Source of the DNA: Guptibacillus spartinae
Lineage (GTDB): Bacteria; Bacillota; Bacilli; Bacillales; Guptibacillaceae
DNA: 64,000 bases
Direction of reading: 5' to 3'
NCBI RefSeq assembly: GCF_028610625.1
Contig: NZ_JAQQWU010000001.1
Span: forward strand, 186,001-250,000
The notes under the pieces: generated by a model
Told to the model about the DNA's origin: nothing
The model's input: only the letters and a program-made list of their open reading frames with translations
The model's database searches: none
Shown: positions 34,713 to 43,197 of the stretch, piece by piece
Layout: each line of letters starts with the position of its first letter
Position numbering within the stretch: position 1 is the first letter of the stretch
Program-made: the position numbers and the translations under genes

Positions 34713-35555
34713 ATGAGTCCAAAAATGCAGAATACCGTACGCTTAACATTGTCCTATATTGCAATCGCAATTGCATGTGTCATTATTTTGTATCCAGTTC
34801 TCTGGATTGTAGGTTCTTCCTTTAACCCTGGTGACAGTCTATCGGGATCATCGATTATTCCGAAAGATGCGACACTTGATCATTACAAGTCGTTATTTAA
34901 CACCGCTGAAAGTGACTACCTACTGTGGTACTGGAACACGCTGAAGATTTGTATCATTACAATGATTCTAGCTGTAGCTATGATCTCTTGTATGGCCTAT
35001 GCTTTCTCCCGCTATCGTTTTGTTGGTCGTAAAAATGGGTTGATGACTTTCTTAATCCTTCAAATGATCCCAAACTTTGCGGCACTAATTGCCATTTACG
35101 TTTTGGCTTACATTACCGGATTATTAGATACGCATTTTGCGTTAATCCTTGTTTATGCGGGTGGGTTACTTCCGATGAATACATGGTTAGCCAAAGGGTA
35201 TTTTGATACAATTCCAAAAGAACTAGATGAGTCAGCACGTATTGACGGAGCAGGGCACTTTCGGATTTTTTGGCAAATTATTTTGCCACTTGCGAAACCA
35301 ATTCTTGCTGTAGTAGCACTATTTAGCTTCATTACGCCATTTACGGACTTTATCCTTGCGCAAGTGATCCTAAGAAGTGAAGAAAAATTCACGCTTGCTG
35401 TAGGACTTTACAAAATGATTTCAGATCAGTTCGGTAATGAATTTACAACATTTGCTGCTGGGTCCGTATTAATCGCTATTCCAATTTCCATCCTATTCCT
35501 ATCGCTTCAACGCTATTTTATTTCTGGCCTAACTGCCGGAGGAACAAAAGGCTAA
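34713..35555 (+). CDS. malG: Maltodextrin ABC transporter permease (MalG type)
   Basis: A 280-residue permease with six membrane helices and the EAA loop DESARIDGAGHFRIFWQIIL. It pairs with the upstream MalF-type permease. The start lies two bases after the malF stop, so translation is probably coupled. The end (RYFISGLTAGGTKG) is the usual MalG tail. A terminator follows before the regulator gene. Confidence 0.92.
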   Translation: MSPKMQNTVRLTLSYIAIAIACVIILYPVLWIVGSSFNPGDSLSGSSIIPKDATLDHYKSLFNTAESDYLLWYWNTLKICIITMILAVAMISCMAYAFSRYRFVGRKNGLMTFLILQMIPNFAALIAIYVLAYITGLLDTHFALILVYAGGLLPMNTWLAKGYFDTIPKELDESARIDGAGHFRIFWQIILPLAKPILAVVALFSFITPFTDFILAQVILRSEEKFTLAVGLYKMISDQFGNEFTTFAAGSVLIAIPISILFLSLQRYFISGLTAGGTKG

Positions 35556-35564
35556 ATCGTGACT

Positions 35565-35616
35565 AGAGAAAGAAGATGAAGAGGAAAGCTTCTCTTATTC
35601 CTTCTTTCTCTTTTTA
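35565..35616 (+). terminator. Terminator after malG
   Basis: AGAGAAAGAAG (35565-35575) pairs with CTTCTTTCTCT (35601-35611) around an inner GAAG/CTTC hairpin and runs into TTTTT. It separates malEFG from the regulator. Confidence 0.75.
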
Positions 35617-35685
35617 TGAGATGTCTTTTTAGGAAGAAATCGTTTACAATAAATGATTAGGTCATTCTAAATGTAAGATGGATTA

Positions 35686-35705
35686 GCACTAAAGCGCTAG
35701 CTTTG
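35686..35705. promoter_or_regulatory. Possible operator or cre upstream of the regulator gene
   Basis: The stretch GCACTAAAGCGCTAGC has a central AGCGCT palindrome and loosely fits both cre and LacI-type sites. It lies about 20 bases before the regulator start, which suggests autoregulation or CcpA control. The match is weak. Confidence 0.3.
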
Positions 35706-35721
35706 TATAGGAGGATTTCCA

Positions 35722-36762
35722 ATGGCTGTAACGATAAAAGATGTAGCAAAACTTGCGAATGTCGCGCCATCGACTGTATCACGCGTCATCGCAAATAACC
35801 CCCGTATTAGTGAACGAACGAAACGACGTGTAAGAGAAGCGATGGAAGACCTTGGTTACCATCCTAACTATAATGCAAGAAGCCTTGCCAATCGAAGCAC
35901 CCAAACGCTTGGCCTTGTGATGCCTAGTTCGGCAGATAAAGCGTTACAAAATCCGTTTTTTCCTGAAGTGCTTCGTGGGATTAGCACAAAGGCTCATGAG
36001 AAAGAATACACGCTTTATCTTTCAACGGGCGCTACAGAAGAAGAGATGCTAGAAGGCGTTATGGGAATGGTTCACGGGCGTAGAGTGGATGGCATTGTCA
36101 TGCTTTACTCAAGAATCGATGATAAGATCATGGCCTTTTTAGAGCAACAGAACTTTCCATTTACGGTGATTGGAAAGCCGTTAGTAAACCCAGATTCCAT
36201 TACTCATGTGGATAACGATAACTTTCGAGCTGCAAAAGATGTAACCGATCATTTTATTAAAAAAGGCCATACGCATATTGCGTTCGTCGGAGGGAATTTA
36301 GATCTCGTTGTTACCGTGGATCGACTAAATGGGTATGAAAAAGCCCTTCGTGAAGCCGATATACCTTATGAAGAAGATTACGTGGTTCACGTAGAATTTC
36401 TAAAAGAGGGTGGGCAAGAAGCGGTTATGGAGTTGTTTTCATTAGAAAAGCCACCAACTGCACTTGTGGTTGCTGATGATTTGATGGCACTTGGTATAAT
36501 GAGCAAACTTGATGAAATGGGGCTATCTGTCCCTGAAGATGTTTCTATCATTAGCTTTAACAATGTCATGCTAGCGGAATATTCCAGCCCGCCGCTTACC
36601 TCAGTCGATATCAACATTTTCCAACTAGGCTATCAGGCAGTCAATTGCTTGCTAGAAAAAATTAACGATCCTGATTCAGGAAATAAGCGTGTTTGTGTTC
36701 CGCATAAAGTAGTCGAGCGATGGACGGTGAAAACGTTAGATGAAAAGAAAGAAGTAAAATAA
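35722..36762 (+). CDS. malR: LacI-family transcriptional regulator (MalR-like)
   Basis: A 346-residue regulator. The N-terminal helix-turn-helix (TIKDVAKLANVAPSTVSRVI) and hinge helix (NYNARSLANRSTQTLGLVMP) are followed by a periplasmic-binding-like sensor domain (e.g. HVDNDNFRAAKDVTDHFIKK, PEDVSIISFNNVMLAEYSSP). It follows malEFG and very likely binds the three TGCAA-type palindromes in the 31.76-32.0 kb regulatory region, released by maltose or maltodextrin. The effector is an inference. The start is behind AGGAGG. Confidence 0.88.
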   Translation: MAVTIKDVAKLANVAPSTVSRVIANNPRISERTKRRVREAMEDLGYHPNYNARSLANRSTQTLGLVMPSSADKALQNPFFPEVLRGISTKAHEKEYTLYLSTGATEEEMLEGVMGMVHGRRVDGIVMLYSRIDDKIMAFLEQQNFPFTVIGKPLVNPDSITHVDNDNFRAAKDVTDHFIKKGHTHIAFVGGNLDLVVTVDRLNGYEKALREADIPYEEDYVVHVEFLKEGGQEAVMELFSLEKPPTALVVADDLMALGIMSKLDEMGLSVPEDVSIISFNNVMLAEYSSPPLTSVDINIFQLGYQAVNCLLEKINDPDSGNKRVCVPHKVVERWTVKTLDEKKEVK

Positions 36763-36788
36763 TCGCCGTTATAGGCGGTTATTTTTTT
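36759..36788. terminator. Bidirectional terminator between malR and ligD
   Basis: AATCGCC (36761-36767) pairs with GGCGGTT (36774-36780), with A and T tracts outside. It lies between convergent genes and overlaps the stop region of the polymerase gene. Confidence 0.7.
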
Positions 36789-37671
36789 CTTGGCCGATAA
36801 GCCAATTGAGAATCTGTTGGAAGGGTTGTACAATCCTTGCTTCCTCATAGCTTTCAAAAGGATTGGCCTTTCTATTTAATACTTTTTCCATTGAAAATTG
36901 GAGTGGGGATAGCTCATCTGTTAATTCGCTCCACTCAATCGGGACAGCTACAAGTCCGTTCTGATTACCTCGTACTGAATAAGGAGCAATAATCGTTTTC
37001 CCACTAGCATGTTGAACATAATCAATGTAAAGGCGGCCGTGGCGCTTCTTTTTAAGTCGTTCAACTGTAAACTTTTCAGGGTTCATTTCCACTAAGTAAT
37101 GGGCTATGAAAGATGTGAAAATTTTAGTTTGATCATATGTGAAAGTATTCTGTGGAAGAGGAATGTGGATCTGGAGACCTTTGTTTCCAGATAATTTCAA
37201 AAATCCCGTTATATGAAGGCGATCAAGAGTGATTTTAATTTGCTTTGCTGCTTCAACAGCTAAGTAAAATGCTTCTTGCGAAGGTGGATCAAGGTCAAAG
37301 ACGATTTCGGAAGGTTGTTCACTTTGATAGGGAGCAAATGGAACATGAAATTCAAGGGCAGCCTGGTTCCCAAGCCAGAGTAAGGTCGGTAAATTTGAAC
37401 AGATGATGGCTCTATGGTCATGATACTGGACCGTTTGAATGAAATGTGGAGCATATTCAGGACAGTTCTTTTGGTAGAAGGCTTCCCCGTTAACTCCATC
37501 AGGATAGCGAATAACGGTTAATGGTTTATCATGCAGAAATGGAAGCATTTGTGAAGAAATCTTTGTTAAATAATGTAGATAGTCTGCTTTGGTGATTCCC
37601 ATCCACAAAAGCTTTTCAGGATTGGTAATCGTAATATCTATTTCGCCCACTGTGATTGAATGTTTATCCAT
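36769..37671 (-). CDS. ligD: LigD polymerase/primase domain as a separate protein
   Basis: A 300-residue archaeo-eukaryotic primase-type polymerase of bacterial end joining. Seen: FYQKNCPEYAPHF, the catalytic DLDPP, and the nucleotide-binding LSGNKGLQIHIPL, then YSVRGNQNGLVAVPI. It fills gaps at DNA ends held by Ku. In B. subtilis this is the C-terminal half of one LigD protein. Here it is a separate gene in another frame, overlapping the ligase gene by 34 bases. ATG 37671 (MDKHS) has its own GGGAGG seven bases upstream, which argues for a true split and not a sequence error. Confidence 0.88.
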   Translation of the reverse strand: MDKHSITVGEIDITITNPEKLLWMGITKADYLHYLTKISSQMLPFLHDKPLTVIRYPDGVNGEAFYQKNCPEYAPHFIQTVQYHDHRAIICSNLPTLLWLGNQAALEFHVPFAPYQSEQPSEIVFDLDPPSQEAFYLAVEAAKQIKITLDRLHITGFLKLSGNKGLQIHIPLPQNTFTYDQTKIFTSFIAHYLVEMNPEKFTVERLKKKRHGRLYIDYVQHASGKTIIAPYSVRGNQNGLVAVPIEWSELTDELSPLQFSMEKVLNRKANPFESYEEARIVQPFQQILNWLIGQEKNNRL

Positions 37672-38540
37672 GTGCAATCCTCCCAAGACTTTTCAAAACA
37701 AAACTGACCAAATCTGGGTTGTCTTAATTTTTCTTTATAAAGATCCATGTATTTAAGAGCTAATACGATTCCGGGGTTTACATAAGTAACTCCTGACTTT
37801 TCCAACACTTGATTACGTTTCACGACCTCAATTAAAACGGATCTTTCTTCAGAATGAAGTCCATGTGAAAACGTTCCTACCTGATAAATTTCGCCACTTC
37901 GATTAACTGCTACGTGAAAATACCCATTACTTTGATCAAACGCGTGTAAAAAAACGTAAGCGATTTTCCAGTTTTTTAACTTTAACCATTGTTTAGAACG
38001 TTTTGCAGGGGTATAAGTACTGTTCGTTTTTTTACATATCATTCCTTCCCCATTATTGGCAGTAATGCTTTCCCAAAGAGGATCCGCTTCACTGTATGAT
38101 TTAACGTAATAAACACTTTTACTTGAAGGGAGTTTATCGATAACTTGCTTAAGATGCGTTTTTCTCTCTTGAAGTGGAGTCGTTAAAAAGACTTCTTGCT
38201 TTAACTCTAAAAGATCAAATGCCATAAACGAGAGGTCTTTCTTCTCACCGGTATGGAGGGCTTGAAAGTTAGCCAAATACATATTTTCTATGACACATAT
38301 TTCACCATCTAAAATACATGTGGGTATAGAGGCTTCTTGAAATAATTTAGTGAGCGAACATGATAAGAGTTGAAATTTCTGATCAAAGCTATAACCATTC
38401 CGGCTCGTCAAGATGATCTGATGACCATTCCAATTTAAAATGGCCCGATACCCATCGTATTTCACCTCGTACAACCAGTTCGTTGTATGAGGCACTGAGG
38501 TAGTAAGTGTAAGTAGCATAGGAAGATAAGGTGAGGTCAT
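37638..38540 (-). CDS. ligD: LigD ATP-dependent DNA ligase domain as a separate protein
   Basis: A 300-residue ATP-dependent ligase. The adenylation lysine lies in EVKYDGYR (motif I), followed by LDGEICVI (Ia/II), FMAFDLLELK (III/IIIa), NGEGMICKK (IV) and WLKLKNWK (V). The OB-fold C-terminus ends GQFCFEKSWEDCTW. It seals ends in the Ku/LigD pathway, which in Bacillus protects spores. Its start overlaps the ku stop (ATGA). The polymerase half is the next gene in another frame; together the two cover the length of a normal fused LigD of about 610 residues. Confidence 0.9.
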   Translation of the reverse strand: MTSPYLPMLLTLTTSVPHTTNWLYEVKYDGYRAILNWNGHQIILTSRNGYSFDQKFQLLSCSLTKLFQEASIPTCILDGEICVIENMYLANFQALHTGEKKDLSFMAFDLLELKQEVFLTTPLQERKTHLKQVIDKLPSSKSVYYVKSYSEADPLWESITANNGEGMICKKTNSTYTPAKRSKQWLKLKNWKIAYVFLHAFDQSNGYFHVAVNRSGEIYQVGTFSHGLHSEERSVLIEVVKRNQVLEKSGVTYVNPGIVLALKYMDLYKEKLRQPRFGQFCFEKSWEDCTWINIQSQWAK

Positions 38541-39358
38541 TTAGCAACCTTCTTTTTTCTAGGTGCTGCTTTTTTCTTTTTAGGCGGCGCTTTCGGGCTT
38601 GTATCAAGGCTTGCTTGTAAAGCATCCATGAGATCAGCCACATTTTTTTTTGGCTTTTCTTCAACCACTTTAATTTCATTCCCCGAAATTTTACTTTCGA
38701 TCAGAGCCATCATCGCTTCACGTCGTTCATCCTTGTATTGAGAAGGATCAAATTTAGTTGTCAGCTGTTCGATTAACTGCTTTGCTAATTTTTTTTCTTT
38801 ATCACTAACTTCTAGTTCTTCTGGAATATCCGGAACATTTCCAATCTCTCTTACTTCATCAGGGAAATACATCGTCTCAAGTATTAATCCCTTGTCATAA
38901 ACCCGTACAGCCGCAAGGTGTTCTTTCGATCGTATTGTGATTTTCGCGAGTCCAATTCTACCGGACTCTTCCATTGCTTGCTTTAACAACATATAAGGCT
39001 TCGTCCCTTGCTCATTAGGTCCAATAAAATATGAACGATTGAAGTAGATGGGGTCTATATCACTTAGCTCAACGAAATCGACAATTTCAACGGACTTGTT
39101 TTTTTCATGGGCTAGTGCTTCAATTTCATCTTTTTCCATAATGACGAATTTGCCATCTTCATATTCATATCCACGCACAATGTCTTCCGATTCCAGAGGG
39201 CGATCACAAGTAGGGCAACGCTTCTCATATTGAATCGGAGTATGGCATTCTTTATGAAGGTAGCGCATCTTTATGTCCTTATCTTCCGTCGCAGCATAGA
39301 GCTTAACAGGAATATTCACTAACCCGAAGCTAATGGCCCCCTTCCACATCGTATGCAT
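38537..39358 (-). CDS. ku: DNA end-binding protein Ku
   Basis: A 273-residue bacterial Ku. It starts in the typical way (MHTMWKGAISFGLVNIPVKL) and has RYLHKECHTPIQYEKRCPTC, GYEYEDGKFVIMEKDE and FIGPNEQGTKPYMLL. The lysine-rich C-terminal tail (PKAPPKKKKAAPRKKKVAK) is the DNA- and LigD-contacting extension. ATG 39358 has AAAGGGTG upstream; an earlier in-frame start at 39376 is less likely. First gene of ku-ligD(lig)-ligD(pol). In B. subtilis these genes are expressed in the forespore; I see no clear sigma-G promoter here. Confidence 0.95.
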   Translation of the reverse strand: MHTMWKGAISFGLVNIPVKLYAATEDKDIKMRYLHKECHTPIQYEKRCPTCDRPLESEDIVRGYEYEDGKFVIMEKDEIEALAHEKNKSVEIVDFVELSDIDPIYFNRSYFIGPNEQGTKPYMLLKQAMEESGRIGLAKITIRSKEHLAAVRVYDKGLILETMYFPDEVREIGNVPDIPEELEVSDKEKKLAKQLIEQLTTKFDPSQYKDERREAMMALIESKISGNEIKVVEEKPKKNVADLMDALQASLDTSPKAPPKKKKAAPRKKKVAK

Positions 39359-39448
39359 TTCACTCACCCTTTCCAATTCTTTTCCTTAGTTTCTCATGAG
39401 AATGAAAAATCATAATAGAAAATGGTGGGAAGTGTTCGGGAAGGAAAT

Positions 39449-39475
39449 AAAAAAACCTCCGATGGAGGTTTTTAA
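39449..39475. terminator. Terminator of the SDR gene
   Basis: AAAAACCTCC (39451-39460) pairs with GGAGGTTTTT (39464-39473). It overlaps the SDR stop codon and also lies upstream of ku. Confidence 0.8.
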
Positions 39476-40341
39476 GTGGTGATGAATTGTCCACCATTAA
39501 TGTGAATGGTTTGGCCGGTCATATACGAAGAGCCATCTGAACCAAGAAGCACGTAAGCGGAAGCTAATTCTTCGGGCTGTCCAGGGCGCCCCATTGGTGT
39601 GTTGGTTCCAAAATTCTTAACCTTTTCTGCAGAAAAGGTAGAAGGAATGAGGGGTGTCCAGATTGGTCCAGGAGCTACGCTGTTCACTCGGATTCCCTTG
39701 CCAACAAGAGATTTAGCAAGACTTCTCGTAAAGGTTGTAATCGCTCCTTTTGTACTTGAGTAGTCAATTAGCTGTTCATTCCCTTCATAGGCCGTAACGG
39801 ACGATGTGTTAATAATTGCACTACCTTTCTTGAGGTGAGGTAGTGCTGCTTTCGTTAAGTAAAACATGGAAAAGACGTTTGTGCGAAACGTTTTCTCAAG
39901 TTGCTCGGCTGAAATCTTTTCAATTCCCATTTGAGGATGCTGCTCTGCTGCATTATTAATTAAAATATCGAGCCTCCCAAAATGTTCAATGACTTGCTGG
40001 ACCACATTGGTTGCAAAAGCTTCGTCTCCAATGTCACCGGGCAATAAGAGGCATGCTTGTCCCTCTTCTTCAATTTGTTTCTTCGTATTCTGAGCATCTT
40101 CATGTTCGTTAAGATAGACGATCGCTATATCAGCGCCTTCTTTTGCATAAGCAATGGCAACTGCTTCTCCAATCCCGCTATCTCCCCCAGTAATAAGGGC
40201 AACTTTACTTGCCAACTTTCCTGATCCTTTGTAATCGTTATCCTCTGTTAAAGGGAGAGGATTCATTTCTTTTTCGGTTCCAGGTTGGTGATTTTGATGC
40301 TGAGCAGGCTGTCCGTCTGTTTGTCTAAAATCGGGACGCAT
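39472..40341 (-). CDS. Short-chain dehydrogenase/reductase, YhdF/YhxC type
   Basis: A 289-residue SDR. The long polar N-terminal extension (RPDFRQTDGQPAQHQNHQPG) is typical of the stress-related YhdF/YhxC group. It then has the NADP loop ITGGDSGIGEAVA, NNAAEQHP, the catalytic Ser of NTSSVTAYEG, Tyr/Lys in DYSSTKGA and PGPIWTPLIP. Substrates in this group are poorly known. ATG 40341 lies behind AAAGGAGTG; the frame runs further upstream (to 40383) but lacks a site there. It is a single gene. Confidence 0.85.
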   Translation of the reverse strand: MRPDFRQTDGQPAQHQNHQPGTEKEMNPLPLTEDNDYKGSGKLASKVALITGGDSGIGEAVAIAYAKEGADIAIVYLNEHEDAQNTKKQIEEEGQACLLLPGDIGDEAFATNVVQQVIEHFGRLDILINNAAEQHPQMGIEKISAEQLEKTFRTNVFSMFYLTKAALPHLKKGSAIINTSSVTAYEGNEQLIDYSSTKGAITTFTRSLAKSLVGKGIRVNSVAPGPIWTPLIPSTFSAEKVKNFGTNTPMGRPGQPEELASAYVLLGSDGSSYMTGQTIHINGGQFITT

Positions 40342-40483
40342 ATCATCACTCCTTTCAGATTGTTTCATGTAAAAGTTTGCCAATTTATATGTTTTCTAAA
40401 CCTAATCAAAGAGAAGTAATGATGAGCGGTACATTACATGATAAAATGAATCGTACCTAAATGTAGTTTGTGAGGCGAGAGAC

Positions 40484-41641
40484 ATGAACGTTGGTCTAAA
40501 AGAATCTGAATTTAAAGAGCAGCTTGCTTCTTTTTTAGAAAAGAGTCAGCCAATCATTGTTGAAAAATGGCTAATTGGAGCAAAGATTTCTGAGGATGAT
40601 CCTTATTATGAAGAGATTATAAAAAATGGAAAGCGGACGGTTGAGCTGATTTCTCGCTATATTCGAGTGCAGGATGAAAGTTGGATCATTACGCTAACAA
40701 AAAAAATCGCCAATGAACGAATTGAGGCAAATGTCAATATAGGCGAATTTATTGCGAATATTAACTTTGGGCGATCCGTTGTGCTATCTGTTCTAAATGA
40801 ATCCTCTTTTAACAGAGATGAACTGTCAGAAGGTCTACAAATTATAAATAATTACTTTAATGCTTATTCTTATCATTCAGTTACGGAATATACGAAGTTG
40901 AAAGATAGTATTATCCAGGATAAAAATAAATTTATACAGGAAATGCATAGCGATCGGTTAACGATCCTTGGTCAACTTGGAGCAAGTTTTGCACATGAGT
41001 TTCGGAATCCCTTAACTTCTATAAAAGGCTTTTTGAAACTTATTGAAGATGAATGTGAAGCAAGTTCAGCCAATCATTATTTTGAAATTCTAAACAGTGA
41101 AATGAAGAGTCTTGAAGAAAAGGTTAGCCAATTTCTCTTCTTATCGAAAATGCGAGGAATCGATGATCGACCTCTTTCTTTAAACTTAAGTGGCTTATTA
41201 AGGTATACAATTGAGATTCTTTACCCCCGACTTCTAGAATCGAATATAGAAGTGGAGACTGAAATTATGCCGGATATTCCGTTATTTGGTGTTGAGGAAC
41301 AAATCAAACAAGTCATCTTGAATATTGTGATTAATTCGATCGAAGAATTAAATGAAAATATTATTGAAAATCGTAAAATTACTTTAAGAGCACAAGAAAA
41401 TCAGGGGCGAATCATCATTGAAATTTCGAATAATGGAAGAGAAATTTCTTCCCATCTCGTTGAGAGTATCTTCCAACCGTTTATTAGTACGAAAAAGCTC
41501 GGTACTGGACTTGGCTTGTCAGTTTGCAAACAAATCATTGAAAAACATGAGGGCATGATTTCTGTTCAATCTAACCCTCAACGAACAACATTTGTCATCG
41601 AGCTTCCGGTAATGGTTGACAAAGGTGTGAAAGAAGAGTAG
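40484..41641 (+). CDS. Orphan soluble sensor histidine kinase
   Basis: A 385-residue kinase with no membrane helix. Residues 1-150 form an all-helical N-terminal domain I cannot name, likely a sensor. The HisKA domain has the phosphorylated H171 in SFAHEFRNPLTSIKGFLKL, closely resembling sporulation kinases (KinA type HEIRNPLTAIKGF). The ATPase domain has N box NIVINSIEEL, and G boxes ISNNGREI and KLGTGLGLSV. No response regulator is adjacent. Feeding the Spo0F/Spo0A phosphorelay is a reasonable inference from the H box, not proven. The GAGGCGAGAG site precedes ATG 40484. Confidence 0.8.
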   Translation: MNVGLKESEFKEQLASFLEKSQPIIVEKWLIGAKISEDDPYYEEIIKNGKRTVELISRYIRVQDESWIITLTKKIANERIEANVNIGEFIANINFGRSVVLSVLNESSFNRDELSEGLQIINNYFNAYSYHSVTEYTKLKDSIIQDKNKFIQEMHSDRLTILGQLGASFAHEFRNPLTSIKGFLKLIEDECEASSANHYFEILNSEMKSLEEKVSQFLFLSKMRGIDDRPLSLNLSGLLRYTIEILYPRLLESNIEVETEIMPDIPLFGVEEQIKQVILNIVINSIEELNENIIENRKITLRAQENQGRIIIEISNNGREISSHLVESIFQPFISTKKLGTGLGLSVCKQIIEKHEGMISVQSNPQRTTFVIELPVMVDKGVKEE

Positions 41642-41683
41642 CTTAATAGTTATCAAACTAACATTCAAAAAGCTTTTTATATA

Positions 41684-41771
41684 TCCACTAGGGGAGTCAT
41701 TTTAATGACTGAGACAGGCATGCCTGGACCCTTTGAACCTGATCTGGTTAGCGCCAGCGGAGGAAAGTGGA
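41684..41771 (+). ncRNA. TPP riboswitch (THI element)
   Basis: The conserved aptamer parts are in order: CCACTAGGGGAGTC at the 5' side, ACTGAGA, then ACCCTTTGAACCTGAT-CTGGTTAG and GCCAGCGGAGGAAAGTGG closing the outer stem. It senses thiamine pyrophosphate and is followed by an intrinsic terminator at 41787, so TPP should stop transcription of tenA-ykoEDC. Confidence 0.97.
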
Positions 41772-41786
41772 GACGGATGCCATCGC

Positions 41787-41815
41787 AGCCGCTCCATTTC
41801 TGGAGCGGCTTTTTA
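41787..41815 (+). terminator. Expression-platform terminator of the TPP riboswitch
   Basis: AGCCGCTCC (41787-41795) pairs with GGAGCGGCT (41802-41810) and is followed by five T. It lies between the aptamer and tenA. Confidence 0.9.
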
Positions 41816-41918
41816 ACGTAGTAAAAAACGTTGAATCGCTTTAGAAATGACGGGATTATCGGCATTCAAGCTCCTTTCCTCTTTATCAGTTGGATGAAAA
41901 GCGGAGAGGAGTTTTTTT

Positions 41919-42611
41919 ATGTCATTTACAGAACAGTTAAGAGAGGAAGCTGCACCAATTTTTGAGGCGATTTTTAAACATCCTTTTGTGAGAGGGATCG
42001 CGGAAGGAAAGTTAGGAAAGGAACAATTGGTACATTACGTCAAGCAGGATTTTGAGTATTTGAATACGTTCGTACGAATTTATGGAATTGCGTTATCAAA
42101 ATGTGATACTCGCGAGGAAATGACTCTTTTTCAGGAGCAAATTTCTTTTGTCCTCCATAGTGAAATTCATCCACATAACAATTTATGTCGCGCAGCAGGC
42201 GTTTCATATGAAGAGCTACAAGGCTACCCACTTGCACCGACTGCACACCATTATACGAGACATATGCTTGATGCGGCACACTCTGGAACGCTAGGTGAAA
42301 TTGTTGCGGCTCTCCTACCATGTCCGTGGACATACCTTGAAATAGGCCAGCGTTTAATGGAAGAGGTCGATCCTAAACGAGATCATCCTTTTTATGATTG
42401 GATTACGTTTTATGGAGAGAAGTCAATGGAACCGGTGACGGATCAGCTAAGAAAGATACTTGATGATTGGGCGGAGACAGCACCAGAACGAGAATTGAAG
42501 CGAATGAAAGACTATTTTATTCTTAGCTGTCAGCTAGAGTACGGTTTCTGGGAAATGGCATATCAAGTAGAAGAGTGGCCTGTTTCGTTACAGGAAGGTG
42601 AGCATGTATGA
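41919..42611 (+). CDS. tenA: Aminopyrimidine aminohydrolase / thiaminase II TenA
   Basis: A 230-residue all-helical TenA. The catalytic cysteine is C135 in LLPCPWTYLEIG; YVKQDFEYL and HYTRHMLD complete the family pattern. It hydrolyses 4-amino-5-aminomethyl-2-methylpyrimidine from broken-down thiamine to HMP for salvage. First gene behind the TPP riboswitch; its stop overlaps the ykoE start (ATGA). Context with ykoEDC means that the base-degraded thiamine products are imported and recycled. Confidence 0.95.
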   Translation: MSFTEQLREEAAPIFEAIFKHPFVRGIAEGKLGKEQLVHYVKQDFEYLNTFVRIYGIALSKCDTREEMTLFQEQISFVLHSEIHPHNNLCRAAGVSYEELQGYPLAPTAHHYTRHMLDAAHSGTLGEIVAALLPCPWTYLEIGQRLMEEVDPKRDHPFYDWITFYGEKSMEPVTDQLRKILDDWAETAPERELKRMKDYFILSCQLEYGFWEMAYQVEEWPVSLQEGEHV

Positions 42612-43186
42612 AACGTTTAAAGCTTTCGGACATTTTGATTACAATTGTGATTGCCCTTGTTTTTGGGATTATTTATAAATTGTGGGGGCCGGTCTATAAC
42701 ATCTTTAAACCATTTGGCCTCCATATTGGTGATGTGATTTACGGAATGTGGTTTATTGCGGGTACAGTGGCCGTTCTTCTTCTACGTAAGCCAGGTGTGG
42801 CACTACTTGCAGAAACGGCTGCAGCTTCTGGTGAATTTTTGGTTGGTTCTGAATATGGATTATCTGTTCTTCTATATGGAGTTGTTCAAGGATTAGGAAC
42901 GGAATTAATGTTTGCCTTATTTGGATATAAACGATACACCGCATTTGTTGCGGCGCTTGGAGGCATAGCGGCAGCAGTAGGCTCTATTGTAATGGATGCT
43001 GCCTATGGATACGTGATGGATCTTGCGCTATGGAAATTACTTCTTCTCATTGGTGCTCGTTTAATCGGTGGTTTTCTATTAGCTGGACTTCTTGCTTATT
43101 TCCTTGTAGAGGCTTTAGAGAAAACAGGCGTGACTAGCTTGATTAGACCAGCAAGTGATGAGGATTATAAAGCATTGGATCAGTAA
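42608..43186 (+). CDS. ykoE: Thiamine-precursor ECF transporter S component YkoE
   Basis: A 192-residue membrane protein with about six helices (ITIVIALVFGIIYKLWGPVY, VIYGMWFIAGTVAVLLL, ...LLLIGARLIGGFLLAGLLAYF). The segment YGMWFIAGT and the E-F/LLYGVVQGLGTEL region are typical of YkoE. It binds the substrate (HMP or thiamine) for the energy-coupling YkoDC module. Translationally coupled to tenA by a 4-base overlap. Regulated by the upstream TPP riboswitch. Confidence 0.93.
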   Translation: MKRLKLSDILITIVIALVFGIIYKLWGPVYNIFKPFGLHIGDVIYGMWFIAGTVAVLLLRKPGVALLAETAAASGEFLVGSEYGLSVLLYGVVQGLGTELMFALFGYKRYTAFVAALGGIAAAVGSIVMDAAYGYVMDLALWKLLLLIGARLIGGFLLAGLLAYFLVEALEKTGVTSLIRPASDEDYKALDQ

Positions 43187-43197
43187 GGAGTGATGAG

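Noticed and set aside
37638-37686. LigD split as a sequencing error
   Set aside because: Not excluded, but the downstream half has a well-placed GGGAGG and ATG, which would be unlikely by chance; kept as a finding with a test.
41677-41865. Minus-strand ORF between the kinase gene and tenA
   Set aside because: It is antisense to the TPP riboswitch and its terminator; the RNA element explains this sequence.
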